In this document: piece after piece, positions 41,850-50,264 of the stretch
Layout of the letters: each line of letters opens with the position of its first letter
Position numbering within the stretch: position 1 is the stretch's first letter
Source: JAEUJM01 sp041918615
GTDB taxonomy: Bacteria > Actinomycetota > Acidimicrobiia > Acidimicrobiales > DATDAH01
Direction of reading: 5' to 3'
Assembly (NCBI GenBank): GCA_041918615.1
Contig: JAYRVH010000077.1
Coordinates: forward strand, 1-64,000
Length of the DNA: 64,000 nt
Position numbers and translations under genes: made by a program
The notes under the pieces: generated by a model
What the model saw: the letters and a program-made list of their open reading frames with translations, nothing else
Told to the model about the DNA's origin: nothing
Database searches by the model: none

Positions 41850-43034
41850 ATGGTTGAGCACCCCACCCACCCTGACATCGACCTGCTCGCCGGTGACTTC
41901 TACGCGGGCGACCCCCAGGAGGCCTACGCCTGGATGCGGGCGAACGCACCGGTCTACTTCGACGAGGCCAACGGCGTGTGGGGCATCGCCCGTTACGACG
42001 ATCTGAAGGCGGCGGCCCGGGCCCCGGGGACGTTCTCGAACGCCGGGGGTGCCGTGCCCGGCATGGGGCCCATGCCGATGATGATCGACATGGACGATCC
42101 CGATCACCTCCGCCGCCGCAAGTTGGTGAACAAGGGGTTCACCCCCCGTCGCGTGCGGGACCTCGAACCGAAGATCCGTGCCGTGTGCGACGAGATCATC
42201 GATTCGGTGTACGACCAGGGCGCGTGCGACCTGGTGTGTGACATCGCGGCACCGCTCCCGATGGTCATGATCGGCGATGCACTCGGCGTGGCACCCGAAG
42301 ATCGGGATGCGCTTCTGCACTGGAGCGACAACATGGTGTCGGCCCAGTCGAACGGCGCCGGGGAGGCCGCACTGTTGTCGGCCGCCGAAGCGTTCGCCGA
42401 CTACCAGGCCTACGCGGCAAGGGTCATCGCCGAGCGACGCAGTCGGCCCGTGGACGCCGACCTCATGTCTGTGCTGGTGCACGCCGAGGTCGACGGCGAC
42501 ACGCTCGACGACGACGAGCTGATCCAGGAGTCGCTGCTCATCCTCGTCGGCGGCGACGAGACCACCCGTCACGTGATCAGCGGGGGGCTCGAGCAGCTCC
42601 TGCGTCACCCGGACCAGCGACAGAAGTTGGTCGAGCGACCGGAGCTGTTGGGCTCTGCGGTCGAGGAGATGCTGCGCTGGGTGACGCCCATCAAGACCAT
42701 GGCGCGCACCGTCACCCACGATGTCGAGTTCCGGGACCAGCAGCTGCGCCAGGGCCAAGAGGTCCTGTTGCTGTACCACTCGGCCAACCGTGACGAGCGG
42801 GTGTTCGACCGTCCGTTCGAGTTCGATGTCGAACGCAGCCCCAATGAGCACGTCGCCTTCGGTTTCGGCACCCACTTCTGCCTCGGGGCGAGCCTGGCCC
42901 GGCTCGAGGTGACGGTGATGACCGAGCGGCTCCTCGCTCGGATGCCCGACATGGAGCTGGCCGGTCCGACGCCGCTTCGGCCCGCGAACTTCATCACCGG
43001 CTTCGAGTCGATGCCTGTCCGCTGGACACCCTGA
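41850..43034 (+). CDS. Cytochrome P450
   Basis: A 394-residue bacterial class P450. I-helix oxygen-binding motif VGGDETTRH, K-helix E-x-x-R in EEMLRW, and heme-binding FGFGTHFCLGASLARLE with Cys344 as thiolate ligand. The region RRKLVNKGFTPRRV is also characteristic. ATG at 41850 (MVEHPTHPDID) is taken because the frame upstream is the complement of the repeat gene. No ferredoxin or reductase gene is adjacent, so it must rely on partners elsewhere. It is followed after 13 bp by a small gene and a GMC oxidoreductase, so the three may form a substrate-oxidation operon. Confidence 0.92.
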   Translation: MVEHPTHPDIDLLAGDFYAGDPQEAYAWMRANAPVYFDEANGVWGIARYDDLKAAARAPGTFSNAGGAVPGMGPMPMMIDMDDPDHLRRRKLVNKGFTPRRVRDLEPKIRAVCDEIIDSVYDQGACDLVCDIAAPLPMVMIGDALGVAPEDRDALLHWSDNMVSAQSNGAGEAALLSAAEAFADYQAYAARVIAERRSRPVDADLMSVLVHAEVDGDTLDDDELIQESLLILVGGDETTRHVISGGLEQLLRHPDQRQKLVERPELLGSAVEEMLRWVTPIKTMARTVTHDVEFRDQQLRQGQEVLLLYHSANRDERVFDRPFEFDVERSPNEHVAFGFGTHFCLGASLARLEVTVMTERLLARMPDMELAGPTPLRPANFITGFESMPVRWTP

Positions 43035-43047
43035 GGAGCCGAGGACC

Positions 43048-43431
43048 GTGACCGGGATGACCGGGTCGCTGCCCCGTCGCCCGGCCCGCGAGGCCCTGGT
43101 GATCGCGATGATCGGTGACCCTGGTCGTGGGCTGCCCGACATCGCAGAGGTCGACTTCGAGCAGTTCTGGGCCCGGTTCGATGCGGCGGCACCGCTGCAC
43201 GTGGCGGTCGGGCTCGAGGCGGCGACGGTGATGATCGCCCGAGTCCTTCCGCGCCTCATGGGTCATCGCTGCGGACTGGCGCGCCTCGACGCCGACGCCG
43301 CCGACGCGGTGGTGCAACGGGCCGCCCGACTGCCGGCGTTGGGCCCGCTCACCGAGGTCGCCAAGGTCGTGGCCTGCTTCGCGTACTTCTCCGACCCGGG
43401 TGTCCAGCGAGCGGTCCGGGCAGTGCGGTGA
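43048..43431 (+). CDS. Small hypothetical protein preceding a GMC oxidoreductase
   Basis: A 127-residue protein from a GTG, helical, with a hydrophobic middle (AAPLHVAVGLEAATVMIARVLPRL) and a C-terminal TEVAKVVACFAYFSDPGVQRAVRAVR. Its stop overlaps the GTG of the GMC gene (GTGA), which implies joint function. Size and position recall small subunits of membrane GMC dehydrogenases (such as the gluconate 2-dehydrogenase type), but I see no clear family motif and no Tat signal. Treat as a possible accessory subunit. Confidence 0.6.
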   Translation: MTGMTGSLPRRPAREALVIAMIGDPGRGLPDIAEVDFEQFWARFDAAAPLHVAVGLEAATVMIARVLPRLMGHRCGLARLDADAADAVVQRAARLPALGPLTEVAKVVACFAYFSDPGVQRAVRAVR

Positions 43432-44978
43432 ACCGCATCGACGGACGCGACCTGGCGGCGCCACTGGCCCTGGCCTGCGACGTGGTCGTCGTGGGCAGCG
43501 GTCCTGCCGGTGCCACGGTCGCCGCCGACCTGTCCGCCCGAGGTCTGTCGGTGGTGGTCGTGGAGGCTGGTCGGTGGTTCGAGCCCCACGAGTTCGGGCT
43601 ATCGGCCTTCGACGCCATGTCTGCTGCGTACCGCGCCATGGGGGCGTCGGTGGTGGTGGGCAGGGCGCCGATGCCGTACGTGCAGGGGAAGATGGTGGGG
43701 GGCAGCTCGCCCATCAACGGCGCGATCTGCTGGCGGCTGCCCGAGGACGTGCATGCCGACTGGGTGCGCGCCGACCCGGCCCTCGCCGATGCGTTGCCGT
43801 GGTCGGTGCTCGAGGGGGTCACCGATGTGCTGGAAGCTCGGCTCGGGGTCGCGCCCACCGACGCTGCGGTCGCGGGGCCGAAGAACCTCTTGATGGCCAA
43901 GGGTGCCGACGCGCTCGGCCTGGAGCATCGTCCCATTCGGCGCAACGTGTCCGGGTGCAAGGGGCTGGGTCGGTGCATGCAGGGCTGCCCAGAGGGCCAC
44001 AAGTCGTCAGTCGACCGGTCCGTGCTGGCCGACGCCCTGGCGGACGGGGCCACCGTGGTCAGTTCGGTCGAGGTGCGGTCCGTCGTCGTCGAGCGGGGCA
44101 GGGCCACCGGGGTGATCGCCAGGAGCGACGGCGGTGGGCTCGTCCGGGTGACCGCCGACCGGGCCGTGGTGGTGGCGGCCAGCGCGGTCCAGTCACCGGC
44201 GCTGCTGATGGCGAGCGGGATGGATCAGGGGCCGGTGGGCCATCACTTCCAGGGGCACCCAGGGGTGTCCATGTCCGGCCGCTTCGCGGAGCCGGTGCGC
44301 ATGTGGGAGGGCGCCACCCAGGGCCACGAGGTCATCGGGCTGCGCCGAGAGGGCCTGAAGTTCGAGGCACTCGGCTTCGGCCTCGACATCCTGGCCTCCC
44401 GGCTGGAGGGCGTGGGTCGCGACCTGGCCCGCCAGATCGAGGACCTGGCCCACCACGTCGACTGGGGTGTGGCCGTCAAGGCCAAGGCCCACGGGCGGGT
44501 CCGCCTGGTGCGGGGGAGGCCGGTGGTCACCTATGAGCCGACCCGGGATGACATCGCCCAGTTCCGGCGGGGACTCAGGGTCCTCGGCGAGATGATGCTC
44601 GCCGCGGGCGCCACCGAGGTCGACCCGGGTGTTCGGGGCTACCGGTCCCACATCACCGACGTGGCCGACCTGGTCCACCTCGAACACCGCGGCCCCCGCA
44701 AGCCCGCGGTGTTCACCACCGCCATCACCCACATGTTCGGCACCGCCCGGATGGGCAGCGACCCGGCCGCGTCGGTCGTCGGCCCCGACTTCGGCCACCA
44801 CAACGTCGGCCGCCTCTACGTGGCCGACTCGAGCGTGTTCCCCACCAGCACCGGTGTGAACCCGCAGATCGCGATCATGGCGCTCGCCACGCTCTGCGCC
44901 CGCAACGTGGCCGGCGTCGACCTCGACACATCCCCGACGGCGGCGGCTTCCCTCGCGGCCGCCGTCAGCGTCACATGA
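43428..44978 (+). CDS. GMC-family FAD-dependent oxidoreductase
   Basis: A 516-residue flavoprotein. Dinucleotide-binding motif CDVVVVGSGPAGATVAADLSARGL near residue 17, followed by VVVVEAGRWFEP. GKMVGGSSPINGAICWRLPEDV matches the GMC signature. A four-Cys-like CKGLGRCMQGCPEG stretch, around residue 182, is found in the glucose/sorbosone dehydrogenase-like branch of the family. The C-terminus (HMFGTARMGSDPAASVVG, then GRLYVADSSVFPTSTGVNP) holds the catalytic His/Asn region. It overlaps the genes before and after it by 4 bp. It probably oxidises an alcohol, perhaps one generated by the P450 upstream; this link is inferred from proximity. Confidence 0.88.
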   Translation: MNRIDGRDLAAPLALACDVVVVGSGPAGATVAADLSARGLSVVVVEAGRWFEPHEFGLSAFDAMSAAYRAMGASVVVGRAPMPYVQGKMVGGSSPINGAICWRLPEDVHADWVRADPALADALPWSVLEGVTDVLEARLGVAPTDAAVAGPKNLLMAKGADALGLEHRPIRRNVSGCKGLGRCMQGCPEGHKSSVDRSVLADALADGATVVSSVEVRSVVVERGRATGVIARSDGGGLVRVTADRAVVVAASAVQSPALLMASGMDQGPVGHHFQGHPGVSMSGRFAEPVRMWEGATQGHEVIGLRREGLKFEALGFGLDILASRLEGVGRDLARQIEDLAHHVDWGVAVKAKAHGRVRLVRGRPVVTYEPTRDDIAQFRRGLRVLGEMMLAAGATEVDPGVRGYRSHITDVADLVHLEHRGPRKPAVFTTAITHMFGTARMGSDPAASVVGPDFGHHNVGRLYVADSSVFPTSTGVNPQIAIMALATLCARNVAGVDLDTSPTAAASLAAAVSVT

Positions 44979-45598
44979 CACCGTCCACCGACCGGAGGCC
45001 TGCGATGCCCGCCACACCCGACCGCCCACTCGAGATGGACGACCTGCTCACCATGTCGGGCAGGCAACTCCACGCGATCATGGACGCCGCCCATCCGATC
45101 GACCTCGATTCGCTCGTCGACCGACAGTTCACCGGCACCGACCTGAGCATGCCGAGGATCGGCCAGAAGATCCTGTGGCAGACCTTCCGCAAGGCATTCG
45201 TCGCGGACCCCGCGCACGGCGACATCCGCGGCTGGAACGTCAGGGTGGAGCAGCGCGGCATCCACGGCGCGCAGGTGCCGCTGCGGAAGAAGAACGGCGA
45301 GCCGAAGGCCTTCGCCCACTACCGGGTCCGTTCGGCGGAAGCCATCCGGTGGCCCAACGGCTGGAAGGGCTCCCACTACCTGGACTACACGATCGCCGGC
45401 AACCCCCTGTTCGAGCGATTGGCGTCCACGCCCATCGTGGCGGTGAACGAGGGCAGCTCGGATCTCATCTTGGGCTGGGAGGTCTTCAACGTCGGCGGCC
45501 GGCTGATCGACACCCACCTGTACTGGGCCCTCAAGCCCGACGGCCCCGTGGACTTCGTCGCCAACCCGGCCAAGGCACCTCAGGTCTCGCCCAGGTGA
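44975..45598 (+). CDS. Hypothetical protein coupled to the GMC oxidoreductase
   Basis: A 207-residue protein, not recognised. It begins at an ATG overlapping the GMC stop (ATGA); a second ATG ten codons later is also possible. It is moderately polar with aromatic and basic segments (GQKILWQTFRKAFVADPAHG, WNVRVEQRGIHG, NGWKGSHYLDYTIAGNPLFERL, LILGWEVFNVGGRLIDTHLYW). No membrane helix or signal peptide. The pattern suggests a soluble beta-rich fold with a buried pocket. Its strict coupling to the oxidoreductase suggests it acts on the same substrate class. Confidence 0.65.
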   Translation: MTPSTDRRPAMPATPDRPLEMDDLLTMSGRQLHAIMDAAHPIDLDSLVDRQFTGTDLSMPRIGQKILWQTFRKAFVADPAHGDIRGWNVRVEQRGIHGAQVPLRKKNGEPKAFAHYRVRSAEAIRWPNGWKGSHYLDYTIAGNPLFERLASTPIVAVNEGSSDLILGWEVFNVGGRLIDTHLYWALKPDGPVDFVANPAKAPQVSPR

Positions 45599-45684
45599 CG
45601 GTGGCGACCAGGGCTACGCGGCCGAACCACTGGGGTGGAAAGAGGTAGGGTGGCGCGGTCAAGGACACCAGGGGTGGAGGAATC

Positions 45685-46719
45685 ATGCGCACTGTCCGTC
45701 TGATCACAATCGTGGCACTACTGGGGGCGCTCGTCGGCATCCTCGGGGCCCCTGGGGCGGGTGCGACCCAGGGCGTCGACCAGGTGGGCGGCTACATCTT
45801 CAAGGACTCGCTCCAGCCGGGCGGGCCGACCTTCCTGCCCCGGAACGCCAACACGCCGTTGACGTTCACGGGTGTCGACGACGGCGAGGCGACCGTCGCC
45901 CTCCCGTTCTCGTTCGACTTCTACGGTGTGACCCGGTCGGCCATGACCGTGAGCCCCAACGGCGCCGTGGTCTTCCCCGGTGCGCAAGAGGTGTCGTTCG
46001 CCAACGCCGCGCTCTCGACGCGCAACCAGGACATGATCGCACCGCTGTGGGACGACTGGGTCGTCAACGGTGACGTGAGCACCGGCCTGACCGGCACGGC
46101 TCCCAACCGGGTGTACGTCGTCGACTGGGACGATGTCCGCCCCTTCGGCGGCACCGCGGCCGACGCCGTCGACTTCCAACTGCAGCTCTACGAGAACGGC
46201 GACCACATCGAGTTCCACTACATCGACACCGACTCGGACGCGGTCCACACCCGGGGGTCGTCGGCCACCGTCGGCATCGACCACCTGAACGTCAGCGACC
46301 TGCAGTACTCCCTCAACACGGCGTCGATCTCCGACGGCCTCGCCATCCGGTTCTCGCCGGTGTTCTGTGGCGGACTGCGCCCCACCCTCACCGGCACGTT
46401 CGGGCCCGACATCATCAACGGGACCGCCGGCAACGATGTCATCCTCGCCCTGGGGGGCAACGACGTCGTCGACGCGGGCGAGGGTGACGACCTCGTGTGC
46501 GGCGCCGGGGGCGATGACGTCGTCGACCTCCGTGGTGGCAACGATCGATCGCTCGGTGGCCGGGGCAACGACCGGCTGTTCGGTCGTGCGGGCAACGACA
46601 TCCTCGACGGTGGCCCCGGCAACGACATCCTGAAGGGCGGCAAGGACCTGGACATCTGCGTCGGCGGCGCGGGCGTCGACAGCGCCGCGAGCTGCGAGTC
46701 GCTCAGCAGCATCCCGTAG
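45685..46719 (+). CDS. Secreted nidogen-like protein with RTX-type repeats
   Basis: A 344-residue exported protein. The signal peptide is MRTVRLITIVALLGALVGILGAPGAGA. Residues about 30-230 have the pattern of nidogen/TSP-like extracellular domains (LPFSFDFYGVTRSAMTVSPNGAVVF, QDMIAPLWDDWVV, FQLQLYENGDHIEFHY). After a Cys there are several glycine/aspartate nonapeptides of the calcium-binding RTX type (GTAGNDVIL, GGNDVVDAG, GGRGNDRLF, GRAGNDILDGG). It ends CVGGAGVDSAASCES, the same Cys-bounded terminal motif as the RTX-like protein at the right edge. GGTGGAGGAATC precedes the ATG, a clear ribosome binding site. Likely an adhesin or matrix protein. Confidence 0.82.
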   Translation: MRTVRLITIVALLGALVGILGAPGAGATQGVDQVGGYIFKDSLQPGGPTFLPRNANTPLTFTGVDDGEATVALPFSFDFYGVTRSAMTVSPNGAVVFPGAQEVSFANAALSTRNQDMIAPLWDDWVVNGDVSTGLTGTAPNRVYVVDWDDVRPFGGTAADAVDFQLQLYENGDHIEFHYIDTDSDAVHTRGSSATVGIDHLNVSDLQYSLNTASISDGLAIRFSPVFCGGLRPTLTGTFGPDIINGTAGNDVILALGGNDVVDAGEGDDLVCGAGGDDVVDLRGGNDRSLGGRGNDRLFGRAGNDILDGGPGNDILKGGKDLDICVGGAGVDSAASCESLSSIP

Positions 46720-46792
46720 GCCCGAGGGCCAGCGCGGTCGTCGAGAGCGCCACGACGCGCCGGCGGCCCACCACGAGAACCTGCACCGTCAG

Positions 46793-46820
46793 GGGGCTGG
46801 GCCCGATCCGGCCCGGCCCC
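46793..46820 (+). terminator. GC-rich hairpin, possible terminator
   Basis: Arms GGGGCTGGGCC and GGCCCGGCCCC pair over 11 positions with one mismatch around a 6-base loop. It sits about 75 bp after the RTX-like gene stop and 60 bp before the sensor kinase gene, where transcription would be expected to end. There is no T-run; TTGACA follows immediately and could instead be a -35 element for the conservon, although no good -10 is found. Confidence 0.35.
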
Positions 46821-46879
46821 TTGACACGACGGCCCGGCGGAAGGCTCAAGGTCCATCTTCTGCGGCCGACCTGTAGGTC

Positions 46880-48876
46880 ATGTTCCGCCTGACGCGCCCA
46901 CAATCCGTCGTCCTCGGCGTCGGTCTGGCCATGGGTGCCCTCTACGTCGCCCTGCCGTACTCGGGGGCTTCCGAACTGGTGCTCTACGACGGCGCCGTGG
47001 TCCTGGCGATAGGCGCCTCGATCGCCGGGCTGCGCAGGGTCTGGGACACCCGGCGCCGTCCGTGGCTGCTCACGACCATCGCGCTCGGCGGGTGGCTCGT
47101 GGGAGAGCTGACCTGGTGGGTGTTCCAGGCGCAGGGGCTGGATCCCTTCCCGTCGGTCGGCGACGCCGCCTTCCTCCTCGCCTACATCCCGCTCGCCATG
47201 GGGGCGGCGGCGCTCACCAGGACGCAGTCGGTGAGCGAGACCGCACCGCATGGCTCGACGCCGGCGTCCTGACCCTGGTGTTCGGCCTGGTGGTGTGGGT
47301 CGTGTTGATGGAGCCGTACGCGGCCGACACGTCGATCACGTTCGTCCAGAAGGCGGTGACCCTGGCCTACCCGCTGGCCGACATCGTGGCCGCGGCCTTC
47401 GTGCTCCGCCTGGTGCTCACACGTGCGGCCCGCTCGCGTGCCGCGGTCCTGTTCCTCGCGGGCGTGGCGCTGACGTTGGCCGCCGATCTGGTGTTCGCCT
47501 GGCTGGATCTTCGGGGGCTGTACAACGCGGGATCAACGATCGACCTGGTGTGGGCGGCGGGTTACCTCTTCATCGGCATCGCCGCCCTCGACCCGAGCGC
47601 TGCTCAGGAACCCGACGACATCGGTGCCTCGGACCTCGGCCGGAGCCGCCTGCTGGCCGTGCTCGGCGCGGTCCTCGTCCCGCAGGCCATCTTGTTCTAC
47701 GCCACGACCCACCAATGGGGAGAGCGGGTGGAGGTCGTCGCCATCGCGGTGTCCACCCTCGTGATGCTGCTCGTCTCGGCACGCCTCTGGGGACTGCTGG
47801 GAGTTGCCCGACGGCTCGAGTCACGGCGGGGGAGCGAACGGCTCTCGGCGCTGGTGCTGTCGCTCGGCCGGCGCAACCAGAACCTGATCGGCCGCCAACT
47901 CGCCGCCATCGAGGACATGGAACGCTCCGAGGAGGACCCCGAGCGGCTCGAGCGCCTCTTCGAGCTCGACAACCTGTCGACGCGGATGCGTCGCAACGCG
48001 GAGAGCATGCTGGTGCTCGCGGGCGAGGCGTCACCGCAGGCGTGGGCGGGAGCGGTCCCGATGTCCGAGATGGTGCGGATGGCCACGTCCGAGGTCGAGG
48101 GCTACCGCCGTGTCGGCCGGGCGACCATCGAACCGTGCGCCGTACGTGGTGATGCGGTGGCCGACCTCGCCCACCTGCTCGCCGAGCTGCTCGAGAACGC
48201 GCTGGCGTACTCGCCGCCGACATCACGGGTCTGGCTGAGCGCCCGGCGGCACGGCAAGGGGTGTGTCCTGTCCGTGGTGGACCAGGGCCTCGGTCTCGAG
48301 GGCGAGGCACTTGCAGCCGCCAACCGACTGCTCGCGGGGTCCGGCGAGGAATCCGACGAGGACGTGCCGACCTCGGAGCTGGGGCTCTTCGTGGTCGGGC
48401 GCCTGGCGAGCCGCTACGGCTGTCGGGTGCAACTGCAGCCGAGCCCGAACGGGGGGTTGACGGCGTGGGTCCTCCTGCCTCCGTCGATGATCGTCGAGCC
48501 GTCGCCCGCCGAGGTCTCGCCGCCGACTTCGGCGGCACCGAGCGTCGCAGCGCCGCAGCCTCCTGCACCGCCTGCACCCGAGCCCGCCCCTCGCCCGATG
48601 GCCGCAGTCGCGGCCGGAGTCGTGCCCACCCGCCCTGACGCGGCGCCCGTCTCGTCAGGCGAGGCGAGGGCCGACGCGGGAACCACGCAGCACGGGCTGC
48701 GGCGACGGGCGCCTGCCCGACAGCCCGCTCCGGCCGCCGCATTGGCGGAGCCAGGCGCACCTCCCGACCGCCGCGACCTCGGCGGACAGCTCCACCGGTA
48801 CCAGGTGTCGGTGGCCAGGGCCCGAACATTGGAGAACGGCGCCTCGACCGAGGCAGAGGAGATCAGCACCCCATGA
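46880..48876 (+). CDS. Conservon sensor histidine kinase (CvnA-like), apparent frameshift
   Basis: Two frames together make one membrane kinase of about 665 residues. The first (46880-47272) supplies four membrane helices and ends prematurely after TRTQSVSE. The second, one base back in phase, continues at ERDRTAWLDAGVLTLVFGL with about six more helices, a coiled segment (NQNLIGRQLAAIEDMERSEED, no obvious phospho-His box) and an ATPase domain (LAELLENALAYSPP N-box, VVDQGLGLEG). A long Pro/Ala-rich C-terminus follows. The phase change lies near 47230-47245, in GTGAGCGAGACC. It overlaps the roadblock gene by 4 bp (ATGA). The order kinase, roadblock, DUF742, GTPase is the actinobacterial conservon. 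A sequencing error, a real mutation or recoding could explain the shift. Confidence 0.75.
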
Positions 48877-49304
48877 CGGCGATCAATGGCGACCTGACCC
48901 GGGCGGTGGAGGAGTTCCACTGGCTGCTCCAGAACTTCTGCCGGGAGACCATCGGGGTCCGTGAGGCCATGGCGGTCTCGTCGGACGGTCTGCTCCTCGC
49001 CGCATCGCAAGGCCCGGACCGAAGAGACATCGACCAGATCGCGGCCGTCATCTCGGGGCTGTCGAGCCTGAGCCAGGGCGCCGGGCGCTCGCTCGAGCTC
49101 GGCGGCATACGTACCTCGGTCACCGAGTTCGAGGCCGGCTACCTCCTCGTGGCCCGCATCGGTGACGGCTCCTCGCTCGGGGTCGTGGCCGATCCCAACG
49201 GCGACATCGGCCTCGTCGGCTACCAGATGACGATCCTCGTCCGGCGGGTCGGTGACGCACTGAGCCCAGCGCTCGTAGCCGAGTTGACCCACGTGCTCAC
49301 ATGA
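48873..49304 (+). CDS. Roadblock/LC7 domain protein (CvnB-like)
   Basis: A 143-residue protein with the roadblock pattern: VEEFHWLLQNFCRETIGVREAMAVSSDGLLLAAS, then IAAVISGLSSLSQGAGRSLELGG and YLLVARIGDGSSLGVVADPNGDIGLVGYQM. Roadblock proteins are GTPase-activating or scaffolding subunits. It overlaps the kinase stop and the DUF742 start by 4 bp each, so all three are translated together. In conservons it associates with the membrane kinase and the small GTPase. Confidence 0.9.
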   Translation: MTAINGDLTRAVEEFHWLLQNFCRETIGVREAMAVSSDGLLLAASQGPDRRDIDQIAAVISGLSSLSQGAGRSLELGGIRTSVTEFEAGYLLVARIGDGSSLGVVADPNGDIGLVGYQMTILVRRVGDALSPALVAELTHVLT

Positions 49305-49654
49305 CGGAGGTCCCCGATCGTCGTCCACGCAGGGTCGGCGCCATCCGGCCGTACCTCGTCACCGGCGGTCGCACCAGGGCCGCCGGCCCGGCCGTTGCAC
49401 TCGAGTGCCAGCTGGTGGCCACCGGCACCCTCCCGCCACCGACCATCGAGCCGGAGCACCGTGCGATCCTCGACCTCTGCGCGGAGCCGGCCTCGGTGGT
49501 CGAGCTCTCCTCCACCCTGACCCTGCCCGTGGGTGTCGTCCGCGTGTTGGTCGCCGACCTCAGCCGGGACGGCGCGATCCAGGTCTGCGACCAGCTGGTC
49601 GACCCAGACACCGACATCCTGAGGAGGCTCATCGACCGTGTCCGCTCGATCTGA
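49301..49654 (+). CDS. DUF742 protein (CvnC-like)
   Basis: A 117-residue DUF742 member. Seen: RIRPYLVTGGRT-like IRPYLVTGGRTRA near residue 15, the core EPEHRAILDLCAEPASVVELSS and LTLPVGVVRVLVADLSRDG (a winged-helix-like segment), ending LRRLIDRVRSI, close to the family's common ending. Function in conservons is to couple the kinase/roadblock complex to the GTPase. The following GTPase gene begins inside its last codons (GTG at 49638). Confidence 0.9.
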   Translation: MTEVPDRRPRRVGAIRPYLVTGGRTRAAGPAVALECQLVATGTLPPPTIEPEHRAILDLCAEPASVVELSSTLTLPVGVVRVLVADLSRDGAIQVCDQLVDPDTDILRRLIDRVRSI

Positions 49655-50258
49655 GAGAGTTGGCAGGCGGCGGCCCCCCCTGTCGGTGAAGTTCGTCGTC
49701 GCCGGAGGGTTCGGGGTCGGGAAGACCACCTTCGTGAGCGCCGTGTCCGAGGTGAAGCCCTTCACCACCGAAGAGGCGATGACGACCTCGAGCTTCGGCA
49801 TCGACGACCGCTCGGCCGTTGCCGCGAAGACGTCCACCACGGTGGCCATGGACTTCGGACGCATAACCGTCGACCGGGGTCTCGCCCTGTACCTCTTCGG
49901 CACCCCGGGTCAGGACCGCTTCGAGTTCATGTGGGACGACATCGTGAGCGGCGCGATGGGCGCGGTGGTGCTCGTAGACACCCGCCGCATCGACGACAGC
50001 TTCGGGGCCATCGACTACTTCGAACAGCGCGACCTGCCCTTCGTCGTCGCGGTGAACCAGTTCGACGGGGCCCGTCCCTACGATCTCGCCGAGGTGCGAG
50101 AGGCGCTGGCGGTGGGTTGGCACATCCCCGTCGTCCATTGCGACGCCCGCGACAAGGACACCGTCAAGGCTTCCCTGCTGAGCCTGCTCGACCTCCTCCT
50201 CCAGAGGATCGCGGCCGGCGCACCGAAGCAGGTCGCTCTGGCTGCTCCGCAGGCGTAG
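49638..50258 (+). CDS. Conservon small GTPase (CvnD-like)
   Basis: A 206-residue Ras-like GTPase. P-loop GGFGVGKTT (Lys29), switch region KTSTTVAMDFGRI, G3 FGTPGQDRF in which the usual D-x-x-G is replaced by T-P-G, and G4 NQFD. The GTG at 49638 overlaps the DUF742 gene by 17 bp. It is a conservon-type MglA-like protein. It probably acts at the membrane with the sensor kinase and roadblock proteins, and may pass the signal to the GGDEF-EAL protein encoded 6 bp downstream. Confidence 0.9.
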   Translation: MSARSERVGRRRPPLSVKFVVAGGFGVGKTTFVSAVSEVKPFTTEEAMTTSSFGIDDRSAVAAKTSTTVAMDFGRITVDRGLALYLFGTPGQDRFEFMWDDIVSGAMGAVVLVDTRRIDDSFGAIDYFEQRDLPFVVAVNQFDGARPYDLAEVREALAVGWHIPVVHCDARDKDTVKASLLSLLDLLLQRIAAGAPKQVALAAPQA

Positions 50259-50264
50259 CGGCCG

